64,000 nucleotides of DNA from Rhodospirillales bacterium (GCA_019455065.1 JACFNC010000010.1:62001-126000); one strand, 5' to 3'. Shown: positions 38,743 to 48,591, numbered from the stretch's first letter. Translations and numbers: made by a program. The notes: generated from the letters alone by a model not told the origin.

Positions 38743-39413
38743 CAGGGGATCTCCTGTCCGTCGTAATTGTAGAATCGGCCGCTCATGGCCGGGGTGGCGT
38801 TGTCGATGAGGCGCCGCAGGGCACCGACGCTCTGGGCGGGCGCCAGGATGGACGACGGGCCGCCCATGCGGGTCTTGACCCAGCCGGGATGAAGGGCGAA
38901 GGCGATGATGCCCATGGGCTTCAGGTCGATCGACAGGCTCTTGACCACGGCGTTGAGGGCCGCCTTGCTGGAGCGGTAGATGTAGACGCCTCCCGAGCCG
39001 TTGTCGGCCATGCTTCCCATCTTGCTGCTCATGGTGGCGATGGTCTTTCCTCGCCCGGCCGCCAGGTTTCCGCACAGGGCCTCGGCCATTTTCAGCGGCC
39101 CCATGACGTTGACCCGCAGCGTGCGCATCCAATCCTCGGTGTCGACCGAGCCGAAGGTCTGCTCGCCGCCATAGAGCCCGGCGTTGTTGATGAGGACGTC
39201 GATCGGGCGGTCACCGAGGCGGGTGCCGAGCTTCGCTATGGCAGCGAAGTCTCCCACGTCCAGGCGGTGCGTCTCGACGCCCAAGCCACGCAACTCCTCG
39301 GCCGTGGCGGGGTCGCGATAGGTCGCGATGACGTGCCAGCCGTCGGCCGCGTACCGGCGGGCGTATTCCAGTCCAATCCCGCGGTTGGCGCCGGTGACGA
39401 GGACTGTCGGCAT
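38739..39413 (-). CDS. Short-chain dehydrogenase/reductase
   Basis: A 224-residue SDR with the NAD(P) motif TGANRGIGLEYARRY, NNAGLYGG, Ser in ATMSSKMGSM and catalytic Tyr-x3-Lys in YRSSKAALN. It resembles the C-factor/SDR subgroup. The stop overlaps the acyl-CoA dehydrogenase GTG by four bases. Substrate unknown. Confidence 0.88.
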   Translation of the reverse strand: MPTVLVTGANRGIGLEYARRYAADGWHVIATYRDPATAEELRGLGVETHRLDVGDFAAIAKLGTRLGDRPIDVLINNAGLYGGEQTFGSVDTEDWMRTLRVNVMGPLKMAEALCGNLAAGRGKTIATMSSKMGSMADNGSGGVYIYRSSKAALNAVVKSLSIDLKPMGIIAFALHPGWVKTRMGGPSSILAPAQSVGALRRLIDNATPAMSGRFYNYDGQEIPW

Positions 39414-39440
39414 GACCTCCTCCGAATTGCAGCGAAAGAC

Positions 39441-39468
39441 CCGCCGGCCCCATGATCGAGGCCGGCGG
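39441..39468 (-). terminator. Hairpin inside the liu operon
   Basis: Perfect nine-pair stem CCGCCGGCC / GGCCGGCGG with a ten-base loop, between the RidA gene and the SDR gene. On the - strand it is followed by GTCTTTCGCT. It could reduce expression of the distal genes. Confidence 0.4.
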
Positions 39469-39475
39469 CATCAAC

Positions 39476-39853
39476 CTATTCCTTCTTCAAGGCCGTCACT
39501 TCGATCTCGACTTTCATCCGCGGATCGACGAGCGCGCAGGCGACGGTCGTGTTCGCCGGCCGGATGCCCTTGAAATGCCTGCCGCACACCGCCGCGACCC
39601 TCTGAAAGTCGGCGGCGTCGGCAAGGTAGACGACCACCCGGACGACGTCGGCCAGGCGGGCGCCGGCCTCGGCCAGCGCCTTCCCGATGGTGGCGAACGC
39701 CTGCTCCGCCTGGTCGACCACGTCGTCGGCGATCTTGCCGTCGGCGAAGCCGCTGGTGCCGGCGACGAACACCCAGCGGCCATCGACCACGGCCCGCGAG
39801 TAGCCGGCGACCTCTTCGAAGGGCGACCCGGACGAGATCAGGCGGCGCGACAT
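39476..39853 (-). CDS. RidA/YjgF-family protein
   Basis: A 125-residue Rid-family protein, usually an enamine/imine deaminase. Features: SSGSPFEEVAGYSRAVVDG, FVAGTSGF, and RPANTTVACALVDPRMKVEIEV near the end. The key Arg of the RidA subgroup (before the final ExE) appears as Pro-Arg in DPRMKVEIE. It lies one base downstream of the thiolase stop, so the two are coupled. Its role in this operon is unknown. Confidence 0.88.
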   Translation of the reverse strand: MSRRLISSGSPFEEVAGYSRAVVDGRWVFVAGTSGFADGKIADDVVDQAEQAFATIGKALAEAGARLADVVRVVVYLADAADFQRVAAVCGRHFKGIRPANTTVACALVDPRMKVEIEVTALKKE

Positions 39854-39854
39854 G

Positions 39855-41042
39855 CTATTGCAGCCGCTCGATGGCCACCGCGGTGGCCTCGCCGCCGCCG
39901 ATGCACAGCGAGGCGACGCCGCGCTTCAGGCCGTACTTCTCCAGGGACGCCATCAGGGTGACGATGATGCGCGCGCCCGAGGCGCCGACCGGATGGCCGA
40001 GCGCGCAGGCGCCGCCATGCACGTTGACCTTGTCGTGCGGGATGTCGAGGTCGCGCATGGCGGCCATGGTGACCACCGCGAAGGCCTCGTTGATCTCGAA
40101 CAGGTCCACGTCCTTGGCCTGCCAGCCGACCTTGTCGAACAGCTTCTTCATCGCCCCCACGGGAGCCGTGGTGAACCACGCCGGCGCCTGGCTGTACGTG
40201 GCATGGCCGTGGATCACGGCGAGCGGGGTCAGGCCGCGCTTCTCGGCCTCGGAGCGGCGCATCAGCACCAGGGCCGCGGCACCATCGGAAATCGAGGACG
40301 AATTGGCGGCCGTGACGGTGCCCCCGTCGCGGAAGGCCGGCTTGAGGGTGGGGATCTTGTCCGGCTTCGCCTTGAGCGGCTGCTCGTCCCTGTCGATGAC
40401 GGTTTCGCCCCTGCCGGTCTTGATCGGCACCGCGACCACCTCCTTGGCGAAGCTGCCGTCCTCGATCGCCTTCTTGGCGCGCGCCAGCGAGGTAAGGGCG
40501 AACTCGTCCTGGGCCTCGCGGGTGAACTGGTAGTGCTGCGCGGTGTCCTCGGCGAAGGTGCCCATCAAACGGCCCTTGTCGTAGGCGTCCTCCAGGCCGT
40601 CGAGGAACATGTGGTCGTAGACCCGGCCGTGGCCCATGCGATAGCCGCCGCGGGCGCGGTCGAGCACGTACGGGGCGTTGGACATGCTCTCCATGCCGCC
40701 CGAGACGCCGACGTCGATCGAGCCGACCTTGAGGGCGTCGTGGATGAACATGGTCGCCTTCATGCCCGATCCGCACATCTTGCTGATGGTGGTCGCGCCT
40801 GCGGCGTCGGGAATGCCGGCATAGCGCATCGCCTGGCGGGCCGGAGCCTGGCCGAGCCCGGCGAACAGGCACAGGCCCATCACCACCTCCTCGATCTGGT
40901 CGGGGGCGACGCCGGCACGGCTGACCGCCTCGCGGATGGCGATGGCGCCCAGTTGCGTGGCGGCGACGGGCAGCAGATCGCCCTGGAACCCACCCATGGG
41001 GGTGCGGGCGGCGCCGACGATGACGACGGGATCGGAACTCAT
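39855..41042 (-). CDS. Acetyl-CoA acetyltransferase (thiolase)
   Basis: A 395-residue thiolase with active-site Cys90 (SKMCGSGMK), NEAFA, catalytic His in GGACALGHPVGASGARI and the second Cys in SLCIGGGEA. It probably converts acetoacetyl-CoA to acetyl-CoA, finishing leucine degradation after activation of acetoacetate. It lies 77 bases downstream of isovaleryl-CoA dehydrogenase in the same operon. Confidence 0.94.
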   Translation of the reverse strand: MSSDPVVIVGAARTPMGGFQGDLLPVAATQLGAIAIREAVSRAGVAPDQIEEVVMGLCLFAGLGQAPARQAMRYAGIPDAAGATTISKMCGSGMKATMFIHDALKVGSIDVGVSGGMESMSNAPYVLDRARGGYRMGHGRVYDHMFLDGLEDAYDKGRLMGTFAEDTAQHYQFTREAQDEFALTSLARAKKAIEDGSFAKEVVAVPIKTGRGETVIDRDEQPLKAKPDKIPTLKPAFRDGGTVTAANSSSISDGAAALVLMRRSEAEKRGLTPLAVIHGHATYSQAPAWFTTAPVGAMKKLFDKVGWQAKDVDLFEINEAFAVVTMAAMRDLDIPHDKVNVHGGACALGHPVGASGARIIVTLMASLEKYGLKRGVASLCIGGGEATAVAIERLQ

Positions 41043-41119
41043 GTTGCCTCCTTATGAAAGCCGGCGCGCCGCATTGCCGCGCGCTCCGGATACCTTGGGG
41101 ACGCCGCCTCGCGGTCGGG

Positions 41120-42298
41120 TCAGGCCGTTTCGTTGAACAACTCGCGACCGATCAGCATGCGCCGTATTTCGCTGGTACCCGCACCTATTTCATAAAGTTT
41201 GGCGTCCCGCAACAGACGGCCTGTCGGATATTCGTTGATATAGCCGTTGCCACCCAGGCACTGAATGGCCTCGAGGGCCATCCAGGTCGCCTTCTCGGCG
41301 GCGTAGAGGATGGCGCCGGCGGCGTCCTTGCGCGTCGTCCGGCCGCTGTCGCAGGCCTTCGCCACCGCATAGACGTAGGCTTTGCAGGCGTTCATGGTGG
41401 TGTACATGTCGGCCAGCTTGCCCTGCATGAGCTGGAACTCGCCGATCGGCTGGCCGAACTGCTTGCGCTCATGCATATAGGGCACCACCACGTCCATGCA
41501 GGACTGCATGATGCCCAGCGGGCCGGCGGCCAGCACGGCGCGCTCGTAATCCAGGCCGCTCATCAGCACGTTCACGCCCCGCCCGACCTGACCGAGGACG
41601 TTTTCGGCCGGCACCTCGCAATCCTCGAACACCAGTTCGCCGGTATTGGAGCCGCGCATACCCAGCTTGTCGAGCTTCTGGGCCACTGAAAAGCCCTTCA
41701 TCCCCTTCTCGATCAGGAAGGCGGTGATGCCGCGCGGCCCGGCGTTGACGTCGGTCTTGGCGTAGACGACCAGCGTGTCGGCCTCGGGCCCGTTGGTGAT
41801 CCACATCTTGGTGCCGTTGAGGACGTAGCGGTCGCCCTTCTTGTCGGCCCGCAGCTTCATCGAAACCACGTCTGACCCGGCGTTGGGCTCGCTCATCGCC
41901 AGCGCGCCGACATGCTCGCCCGAGATCAGCTTGGGCAGGTATCTCCGCTTCTGCTGCTCGTTGCCGTTGCGGCGGATCTGGTTGACGCAGAGGTTGGAGT
42001 GCGCCCCATAGGACAGGCCGACCGAGGCGGAACCCCGGCTGATCTCCTCCATCGCCACGACATGCTCGAGATAGCCGAGCCCCGCTCCGCCGTACTCCTC
42101 CTCGACCGTGATGCCGAGCACGCCGATGTCGCCCATCTTGCGCCACAGGTCGGCCGGGAAGTCGTTGTCGCGATCGATGTCGGCGGCCCGCGGGGCGATC
42201 TCCGCTGCGGTGAAGGCACGGACCGAGTCGCGGATCATCTCGGCGGTTTCCCCAAGATCGAAGTCCAACGACGGAAGGGCGATGAAGTTGGGGATCAT
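41120..42298 (-). CDS. liuA: Isovaleryl-CoA dehydrogenase
   Basis: Oxidises isovaleryl-CoA to 3-methylcrotonyl-CoA. The 392-residue flavoenzyme has the IVD-type segments [14 protein letters not shown] and [18 protein letters not shown]. The Glu of YERAVLA occupies the position of the IVD catalytic base, which other acyl-CoA dehydrogenases carry elsewhere. Near the C-terminus is [21 protein letters not shown]. It is the first core enzyme gene of the liu operon. Confidence 0.96.
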   Translation of the reverse strand: MIPNFIALPSLDFDLGETAEMIRDSVRAFTAAEIAPRAADIDRDNDFPADLWRKMGDIGVLGITVEEEYGGAGLGYLEHVVAMEEISRGSASVGLSYGAHSNLCVNQIRRNGNEQQKRRYLPKLISGEHVGALAMSEPNAGSDVVSMKLRADKKGDRYVLNGTKMWITNGPEADTLVVYAKTDVNAGPRGITAFLIEKGMKGFSVAQKLDKLGMRGSNTGELVFEDCEVPAENVLGQVGRGVNVLMSGLDYERAVLAAGPLGIMQSCMDVVVPYMHERKQFGQPIGEFQLMQGKLADMYTTMNACKAYVYAVAKACDSGRTTRKDAAGAILYAAEKATWMALEAIQCLGGNGYINEYPTGRLLRDAKLYEIGAGTSEIRRMLIGRELFNETA

Positions 42299-42315
42299 GA
42301 TTATCCTTTCCTGGG

Positions 42316-42762
42316 TCAGAAGGCGATTCCCGGACCGCCGGTCATCGCGCGTATCGTCTGCAGGGCGACGGCGTTCAAGCTTTCAGTCCCGTCCGCCGCC
42401 ACACACACCTTGATTTCGGTGAAGATCAGGGTGCGGCCGGCCCGCACCACCTGGGCGCGCGAAATCAACTCGTCACCACGGCCCGGCGCGATGATGTTGA
42501 TCTTGTATTCGACGGTAAGGACGCTGGAGTTCGGCGGCAACAGGGAATAGGCCGCGAAGCCTCCGGCGACGTCGGCCAGCGAGCCGATCACGCCGCCGTG
42601 AAAGAACCCGTGGTTCTGCCCCACCTCGTCGCGGTAGGCCAGCCGAAGCTCGACGAAACCGGGCCGCACCTCGGCCACGCGGGCGCCGATGTAGCCCATG
42701 AAGGGCTGGCGCGCGAACGCTTCGCGTACGGCTTGCTCGTAGTCGGGGTTGCGCGGCGTCAT
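42316..42762 (-). CDS. PaaI-type hotdog thioesterase
   Basis: A 148-residue hotdog protein with [21 protein letters not shown], the PaaI/HGG motif, and [18 protein letters not shown]. It probably removes stalled acyl-CoA intermediates. ATG 42762 is preferred because GAGGAGG lies nine bases upstream; GTG 42783 is also open. It is the first gene of the operon, 34 bases from the LiuR-like operator. Confidence 0.88.
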   Translation of the reverse strand: MTPRNPDYEQAVREAFARQPFMGYIGARVAEVRPGFVELRLAYRDEVGQNHGFFHGGVIGSLADVAGGFAAYSLLPPNSSVLTVEYKINIIAPGRGDELISRAQVVRAGRTLIFTEIKVCVAADGTESLNAVALQTIRAMTGGPGIAF

Positions 42763-42796
42763 TTTTTCGGCCTCCTCGCGCACCGGACCCTACCTA

Positions 42797-42812
42797 ACGT
42801 TTACGTAAACGT
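42797..42812. promoter_or_regulatory. LiuR-type operator upstream of the liu operon
   Basis: Perfect 16-base palindrome ACGTTTACGTAAACGT. Its first 13 bases recur exactly upstream of the MerR-type regulator gene (44701-44713). MerR-family LiuR regulators are known to control leucine/isovalerate genes through ACGT-rich palindromes. Match to this operon makes it a likely operator. Confidence 0.8.
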
Positions 42813-42965
42813 CAAGTACCTCGGGGGTGTGACGGCCGTCACTGCGGAATGGGAGGTGTCCGACATGCTTCGCACGCGCGGATGGCGGCCGGAATGCCTT
42901 GCCAAATGACGGCTGGTTGGACAATGTAGCCGAGTTGCGCGCCTCAGGAGTCGATCAGAACCGGG

Positions 42966-44315
42966 ATGGCGGTTATCCCTCGCGTAGCGATCGAAGGTGC
43001 GACAGGCGACGGCGCTATCCTGCGTCTCGCGCCGGCGGCGTTGCGCCGCCGACTTCGTACCTACCTCACCCGTTGGCCCCGCATGCGGGAGGCGCGGTTG
43101 CTCCGGGTCGGGCGCGCCATCCTGCCGCTGTTGCAGTTCATAGAACAGGCGGCTTTCCCGCCCGAGTTGAGATTGCTCGACGGAAAATCGTCAGGTGAGA
43201 TTCTGCGCGACTCGCGCGCAATCGAGAGGGCGTTGACCCTGTTCGATGTGGCATGGGAAACCCGTTTGGTGCGGATCAGTGTGGACGACGCCGCAACGGA
43301 GGTGCGCGGCAGCCACAAACCCGTCGCCGCCTGCGGGCTGTCCATTACCGATGCCCAGCAGTATTTCCTGATGATGGCGATGGCGCTGATTTTCGCCGAG
43401 AACGGGGACACGCTCGAGCGGCTGAAACCCTTCGTCACCAGCCGTAAGTCGCTGCCCCGCATGCGTTCGCTGGCCAGTATCGACGCCGGGAGCCTGGCGG
43501 AACTCGAAGCAGGGTGGGGGCGACGCTTCCCCGAACTGCTGACGGTGAAACCGGACCGCTTCGTCGAAGCGGTCCAGATGCTGCAACCCTTCCAATGGCG
43601 CGGCCTGCGCGGCACGATGGGGGCGCATTTCGTCCGCACACTCGATTGGACGCCGGAAATGCTCGGGGCGGTCGCCAAGTATCTGCGTTCCGCCGAGCAG
43701 TTCCAGGACCTAGGCGACCACCTGCTGCTGCTCGACACGCCGGAGAAGCTGCGCGCGGTGGGACGCTGGGAGGTGGTGCGCGAGGTCGGCGGAGACGAGC
43801 AATCGAGCGCCCGGACCGGAATTGGCGGCATCAAGACTCTGCTGGGCCAACTCTTCGGGGTGCTGCTGGAACGCGACGCCGTCGTCATCGAGCTGTTCGG
43901 CGAGATGTTCGCGGCGTTCGAATTCCTCGACCGCACGGACAAGGCCCTCGCCATCGAGCAGTTCCAGACCCTGGCAAAGCGCTACCTGCCCTACCTCACC
44001 GGACCCACGCTCCAAGCGCTGACCAACCCGCCGGCGGAGGGTGCGCCGCCCCTCAACATGGCCGAAATCAACGGCCTGTTGGAGGGGCTCTGGCGGAAAG
44101 AGGGCTTCGGTCAACCGTTCTTCGAGGGGCCGTTCCAGTCGGCCGCCGGCACCGCTGCGATGGCGCGACTGGTGAAAGCCTACGCCGAGATGAAGGGCAG
44201 CGGCGTTGCCAAGTCGGGCAGCGAGGCGACCGCGCTGATCGCGAATTCGGACCTGTTCGACCGCAACTTCGCCCACCTCGCGCGGCACAAGAAAAAGACT
44301 CAGGGCGTGCGCTGA
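42966..44315 (+). CDS. Protein of unknown function, 449 residues
   Basis: I do not recognise this family. The frame is long and keeps high-GC third positions, so it is probably a real gene. The product is soluble and helical: an Arg-rich N-terminal region (RRRLRTYLTRWPRMREARLL), a hydrophobic helix LPLLQFIEQAAF, a possible buried segment AQQYFLMMAMALIFAENG, and a C-terminal helical half with DRNFAHLARHKKKTQ. No catalytic motif stands out. The ATG has only a weak ribosome site (CCGGG). It is on the + strand between the liu operon and its regulator, and its last 16 bases overlap the convergent liuR gene. Confidence 0.65.
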   Translation: MAVIPRVAIEGATGDGAILRLAPAALRRRLRTYLTRWPRMREARLLRVGRAILPLLQFIEQAAFPPELRLLDGKSSGEILRDSRAIERALTLFDVAWETRLVRISVDDAATEVRGSHKPVAACGLSITDAQQYFLMMAMALIFAENGDTLERLKPFVTSRKSLPRMRSLASIDAGSLAELEAGWGRRFPELLTVKPDRFVEAVQMLQPFQWRGLRGTMGAHFVRTLDWTPEMLGAVAKYLRSAEQFQDLGDHLLLLDTPEKLRAVGRWEVVREVGGDEQSSARTGIGGIKTLLGQLFGVLLERDAVVIELFGEMFAAFEFLDRTDKALAIEQFQTLAKRYLPYLTGPTLQALTNPPAEGAPPLNMAEINGLLEGLWRKEGFGQPFFEGPFQSAAGTAAMARLVKAYAEMKGSGVAKSGSEATALIANSDLFDRNFAHLARHKKKTQGVR

Positions 44316-44677
44316 CGAAGAAGCCCCGCGCACTGCGCCTCGATCGCGTCGAGTTCCTCGAGAATGACGGCGATGTCCTCTTGCTGCTGGCGCAGATGCG
44401 CCCGCCGTTCGCGGATCTTGAGAAGGAAGTGCCTGAGCTGCGCCTCCTCGCCGGGCGTGTCGTAGAGATCCAGGATCTCCCGAATCTCGTGGAGCGAGAA
44501 ACCCAGCCTCTTGCCGCGCAGGATAAGCCTCAACCGCACGCGGTCGCGTGGCCGGTAAACCCTTCTCTGCCCTTCCCGTGCCGGCGTCAGCAGCCCGACG
44601 TCCTCGTAGAAGCGAATGGCCCGGGTGGTGAGCCCGAATTCCTGGGCCAGGTCGGTGATCGAGCAGTTGCCTTCCAT
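44300..44677 (-). CDS. liuR: MerR-family transcriptional regulator LiuR
   Basis: A 125-residue regulator with the MerR helix-turn-helix ITDLAQEFGLTTRAIRFYEDVGLL and wing (RRVYRPRDRVRLRLILRGKRLGFSLHEIREIL). A coiled dimer helix follows (RERRAHLRQQQEDIAVILEEL). There are no metal-binding cysteines in the usual positions; Cys4 and Cys117 are isolated. Two matching palindromes, before its own start and before the liu operon, indicate control of that operon and autoregulation. Its ligand is probably a branched-chain acyl-CoA, by analogy. Confidence 0.9.
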   Translation of the reverse strand: MEGNCSITDLAQEFGLTTRAIRFYEDVGLLTPAREGQRRVYRPRDRVRLRLILRGKRLGFSLHEIREILDLYDTPGEEAQLRHFLLKIRERRAHLRQQQEDIAVILEELDAIEAQCAGLLRQRTP

Positions 44678-44697
44678 GCCGGCAGGATATCGCGCGG

Positions 44698-44713
44698 TTT
44701 ACGTTTACGTAAA
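44698..44713. promoter_or_regulatory. LiuR-type operator upstream of liuR
   Basis: TTTACGTTTACGTAAA: the 10-base palindrome TTTACGTAAA lies at 44704-44713. ACGTTTACGTAAA (44701-44713) is identical to 42797-42809. It ends 21 bases before the liuR ATG, so autoregulation is likely. Confidence 0.75.
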
Positions 44714-44721
44714 GGGCGAGC

Positions 44722-46113
44722 TCAAAGAAGAAACAGGGTGGCGAGCCCGAGGAAGGCGAAAAAGCCGATGCTGTCGGTGAGCGTGGTCAGGAACACGCTG
44801 GAAGCCACCGCCGGGTCGACCCCCATACGCTCGAGGGTCAACGGAACCAGCGTACCGGCCAGCCCCGCCACGAAGAGATTGATGATCATCGCGGCGCCGA
44901 TCACCAGCCCGATGATCGGATCGTTAAACCACAACCAGGCGGCAAGGCCGCTCGGCACCGCGAAAATGAGGCCGTTCGACAGGCCGACAAGGGCCTCCTT
45001 GCCGATGACCCTGAGGGCGTTGGTCGGGGTCAGCTCCTTCATCGCCAGGGCGCGCACCGCCACGGCCAGGGTCTGCGTGCCGGCATTGCCGCCCATGGAG
45101 GCGACGATCGGCATGAGCACCGCCAGTGCCACCACCTGTTGCAGGGTCGCCTGAAAGAGGCCGATCACCGCCGAGACGAAGAAAGCGGTGCCGATATTGA
45201 CCAGCAGCCAGCGCGAGCGCGCCCGCGTGGTGTCGATCACCGCCCGATAGAGGTCCGTCTCGGTGACACCGGCCAATCGCAGCATGTCGTCGGCCGCTTC
45301 CTCGTCGATAACGTCGACGACGTCATCGACCGTGATGGTTCCGATAAGCCGGCCGGCCGCGTCGACGACCGGGGCGGATACCAGGTTGTGCTGCCGGAAG
45401 AGAAAGGCCACCTCCTCCTGGTCGGTGGTGACCGGTATGGGCTGGACGTCGCTTTCCACGATGTCGCGCAGGCGCACCGGCCGTTTCGAGCGCAGCAGCT
45501 TGGCCAGCCGGACGTGGCCCACCGGCCGGTGCCGTGGGTCGACGACATAGACGTCGTAGAACTCCTCGGGCACGGCCCGGCCCTCGCGCAGGTGATCGAT
45601 CGTCTCCCCGATCGTCCAGTAGGACGGCACCGCCACCAGTTCGCGCTGCATGAGGCGGCCGGCGCTGTATTCGGGGAACGCAAGCCCCTGCTCGACGATG
45701 GCGCGATCCTCGGCGCTGAGCGCGGCCAGCACGCGCGCCTGCTCGTCGGGCTCGAGCTGGTCGACGATGTAGACGGCGTCGTCGGAATCGAGTTCGCCGA
45801 TCATCGTCGCGAAATTCGCGAAGCCCAGGTGCTCGATCACCTCGTCGCGCACCGCCTCGTCGAGTTCGGTGAGAATTTCCGGTTCGAAATCCGGATGCAG
45901 CAGATCCACGAGCTTGCGGCGCTGCTCGGGTGTCAGGCGTTCGATCAGGTCGGCGGCGTCGGAATAGTGCAGCGGCACCGCCAGCGTGCGGACGTCGTCG
46001 TCGCGCCCCTCGTCCAGGGCCTCGACGATGGCGCGCACGAGTTCGGGCTTGAGGCCATAGACCTCATGCGCCTGGACCTCCTCGAAGGCGGTGAACTTAC
46101 GCTCCTGCTCCAC
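44722..46113 (-). CDS. mgtE: Magnesium transporter MgtE
   Basis: A 463-residue Mg2+ channel. It has an N-terminal superhelical domain (LIERLTPEQRRKLVDLL, ELDSDDAVYIVDQL), two CBS domains (near VPVTTDQEEVAFLFRQHNLVS and GTITVDDVVDVIDEEA), then five membrane helices with the filter-region motif PIVASMGGNAGTQTLAV. It is 9 bases downstream of maeB and probably cotranscribed. Confidence 0.95.
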   Translation of the reverse strand: MEQERKFTAFEEVQAHEVYGLKPELVRAIVEALDEGRDDDVRTLAVPLHYSDAADLIERLTPEQRRKLVDLLHPDFEPEILTELDEAVRDEVIEHLGFANFATMIGELDSDDAVYIVDQLEPDEQARVLAALSAEDRAIVEQGLAFPEYSAGRLMQRELVAVPSYWTIGETIDHLREGRAVPEEFYDVYVVDPRHRPVGHVRLAKLLRSKRPVRLRDIVESDVQPIPVTTDQEEVAFLFRQHNLVSAPVVDAAGRLIGTITVDDVVDVIDEEAADDMLRLAGVTETDLYRAVIDTTRARSRWLLVNIGTAFFVSAVIGLFQATLQQVVALAVLMPIVASMGGNAGTQTLAVAVRALAMKELTPTNALRVIGKEALVGLSNGLIFAVPSGLAAWLWFNDPIIGLVIGAAMIINLFVAGLAGTLVPLTLERMGVDPAVASSVFLTTLTDSIGFFAFLGLATLFLL

Positions 46114-46122
46114 GCGCCCCCC

Positions 46123-48408
46123 TCAAGCCGGCGTCCGCCCGTTCGACATCTGCGCATCGACGACGGCGACCGCGGTCATGTTCACGATACCCCGCACCGT
46201 CACCGACGGGGTGACCACATGGGCTGGCCCTGCCGCCCCCATGAGGATCGGACCGACGGCCAGCCCCTGCCCCAGCACCTTCACCAGATTGAAGGCGATG
46301 TTGGCCGCATCCAGCGTCGGCATCACCAGAAGATTGGCCGCGCCGCGCAGGCGCGAGTTGGGGAATATGCGCTGCCGTATCTCCTCGGACAAGGCCGCAT
46401 CGGCGTGCATCTCGCCTTCCACCTCGAGATCGGGGGCACGCTCGCGCAGCAGCTCCAGCGCCTGGCGCATCCGCAGCGACGACGCGGTGGAGCGGCTGCC
46501 GAAGTTGGAGTGCGACAGCAGTGCCACCTTGGGCTCGATGCCGAAGCGCCGCACCTCGTCCGCCGCCATCATCGCCATCTCGCAAATCTCCTCCGGCCCC
46601 GGCTCGGCGGTCACGTAAGTGTCGCAGAGGAAGAACGTGCCTTTGGGAAGAATCAGAAGACTGAGCGCCGAGGCGGCATGCGCTCCGGGCCGCAGACCGA
46701 CCACGTCGAGCACATGCCGCAAATGCCGGTCGTAGCGGCCGATCGTGCCGCAGATCATGCCGTCCGCCTCTTCCCGCCGCAGCATCAGGGCGGCGATCAC
46801 GGTGTTTCGCGTGCGCACCACCGTGCGGGCATAGTCCGGCGAAACCCCGCTGCGTTCCATGATGCCGTGATAGAGCCTCCAGTATTCGTTGTAGCGGGGG
46901 TCGTCATCGGGATCGACCAGTTCGAAATCGCGGTCGATGCGAAGTCGCAGATCGAGTTCGTCGATCCTTCGCGCCACCACCTCGCGCCGGCCCACCAGGA
47001 TGGGCTTGGCCAAGCCCTCGTCGGCCACCACCTGGACGGCGCGCAGCACCCGGCGCTCCTCGCCCTCGGCGTAGACGATGCGCTGCGGCGCCCGGCGGGC
47101 GCGGTCGAACACCGGCTTCATGACCAGCCCGGAGACGAACACGAACTGCTCCAGCCCCTCGCGATAGGCGGCAAAATCGGCGATCGGTCGCGTCGCGACG
47201 CCGGTCTCCATGGCCGCCCGCGCCACCGCCGGCGCCACCTTGACGATCAGCCGCGGATCGAAGGGCTTCGGGATCAGATACTCGGGTCCGAAGGAAAGCT
47301 GCTGGCCGCCATAGGCGGCAGCGACCCGCTCGTCACTCTCGGCGAAGGCTAGTTCGGCCAGGGCATGCACCGCCGCCAGCTTCATCTCCTCGTTGATCTC
47401 CGTCGCACCGACGTCGAGGGCGCCGCGGAAGATGTAGGGGAAGCACAGGACGTTGTTGACCTGGTTCGGATAATCCGACCGGCCGGTGGCGATCACCGCG
47501 TCGGGGCGGACGGCGCGCGCCTGTTCCGGCAGAATCTCCGGCACCGGGTTGGCCAGGGCCAGAATCAAGGGCTTCGGCGCCATCCGGGCGACCATCTCGG
47601 GCTTCAGCACGTTGGGCGCCGACAGCCCGAGGAAGATGTCGGCGTCGGCGATGGCATCCCACAGTGTCCGGGCCGGGGTATCCTGGGCATAGGCCGCCTT
47701 GTAGGGATCCATCAGGGCGGTCCGCCCGCGATAGACGACGCCCTCTATGTCGACCACGGTGACGTTCTCGCGCCGCACCCCGAGGCGCAGCAGAAGGTCG
47801 AGGCAGGCCAGCGCGGCGGCGCCGGCCCCGGCCGTCACCACCTTGACCCCGGCGATGTCCTTGCCCACCACCCGCAGGCCGTTGAGCACGGCGGCGCCGA
47901 CGATGATCGCCGTGCCGTGCTGGTCGTCGTGGAACACCGGAATCCGCATGCGGGCGCGCAGCCGCCGCTCGACCTCGAAGCATTCGGGCGCCTTGATGTC
48001 CTCGAGGTTGATGCCACCGAAGGTGGGTTCGAGGCTGGCGATGATGTCGACGAGCTTGTCGGGATCGTTCTCGGCAATCTCGATGTCGAACACGTCGATG
48101 CCGGAGAATTTCTTGAACAGGACGCCCTTGCCCTCCATCACGGGCTTGGCGGCGAGCGGCCCGATGGCCCCCAGGCCGAGCACGGCGGTGCCGTTGGTGA
48201 CCACGGCGACGAGATTGGCGCGCGAGGTGACCGTCGAAACCTCGCGCGGATCGGCGACGATCGCCTCGCAGGCCGCCGCCACGCCCGGAGAATAGGCGAG
48301 CGCGAGGTCACGCTGATTGGCCAGCGGCTTGGTGGGTTCGACGCTGATCTTTCCCGGCGTGGGAAGACGGTGGTATTCAAGCGCGCTGTCGCGCAGCTCG
48401 TCGGACAT
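46123..48408 (-). CDS. maeB: NADP-dependent malic enzyme with phosphotransacetylase-like C-terminus
   Basis: Oxidatively decarboxylates malate to pyruvate. The 761-residue protein is the large MaeB fusion. The N-terminal malic domain ([23 protein letters not shown]..., with [11 protein letters not shown]) and NAD(P) domain are followed from about residue 430 by a phosphotransacetylase-like domain, usually regulatory rather than catalytic. ATG 48408 ([13 protein letters not shown]) was chosen; an open frame continues to 48534 without family similarity and runs into the tRNA gene region. Confidence 0.95.
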   Translation of the reverse strand: MSDELRDSALEYHRLPTPGKISVEPTKPLANQRDLALAYSPGVAAACEAIVADPREVSTVTSRANLVAVVTNGTAVLGLGAIGPLAAKPVMEGKGVLFKKFSGIDVFDIEIAENDPDKLVDIIASLEPTFGGINLEDIKAPECFEVERRLRARMRIPVFHDDQHGTAIIVGAAVLNGLRVVGKDIAGVKVVTAGAGAAALACLDLLLRLGVRRENVTVVDIEGVVYRGRTALMDPYKAAYAQDTPARTLWDAIADADIFLGLSAPNVLKPEMVARMAPKPLILALANPVPEILPEQARAVRPDAVIATGRSDYPNQVNNVLCFPYIFRGALDVGATEINEEMKLAAVHALAELAFAESDERVAAAYGGQQLSFGPEYLIPKPFDPRLIVKVAPAVARAAMETGVATRPIADFAAYREGLEQFVFVSGLVMKPVFDRARRAPQRIVYAEGEERRVLRAVQVVADEGLAKPILVGRREVVARRIDELDLRLRIDRDFELVDPDDDPRYNEYWRLYHGIMERSGVSPDYARTVVRTRNTVIAALMLRREEADGMICGTIGRYDRHLRHVLDVVGLRPGAHAASALSLLILPKGTFFLCDTYVTAEPGPEEICEMAMMAADEVRRFGIEPKVALLSHSNFGSRSTASSLRMRQALELLRERAPDLEVEGEMHADAALSEEIRQRIFPNSRLRGAANLLVMPTLDAANIAFNLVKVLGQGLAVGPILMGAAGPAHVVTPSVTVRGIVNMTAVAVVDAQMSNGRTPA

Positions 48409-48470
48409 CCCAGACTCCCACTCGCTTCGGTTACCGACGTGCGCGACCGGGCCTCCGGTCCCAGAAAAGG

Positions 48471-48502
48471 CGAGGCCCGCCCGGCGATCCGGGCGGGCCT
48501 CG
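48471..48502 (-). terminator. Terminator of the tRNA-Leu gene
   Basis: Perfect 14-base-pair stem CGAGGCCCGCCCGG / CCGGGCGGGCCTCG with a CGAT loop, beginning 2 bases beyond the tRNA CCA. On the - strand CCTTTTCTGG follows. Confidence 0.85.
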
Positions 48503-48504
48503 AT

Positions 48505-48591
48505 TGGTGCGGTCGAGAAGACTCGAACTTCCACGGGAGTTACCCCACAGCGACCTCAACGCTGCGCGTCTACCAGTTCCGCCACGACCGC
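48505..48591 (-). tRNA. tRNA-Leu, anticodon GAG
   Basis: The 87 bases fold as a class II tRNA. The acceptor GCGGTCG (48591-48585) pairs with CGACCGC, discriminator A is at 48508, and CCA is encoded at 48507-48505. The anticodon loop TTGAGGT (48559-48553) gives GAG. A long variable arm (TGTGGGGTAACTCCCGTGG region) is typical of leucine tRNAs. The D-arm GGCGGAACTGGTAGACGC and T-loop GTTCGAGTC are present. Confidence 0.95.
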
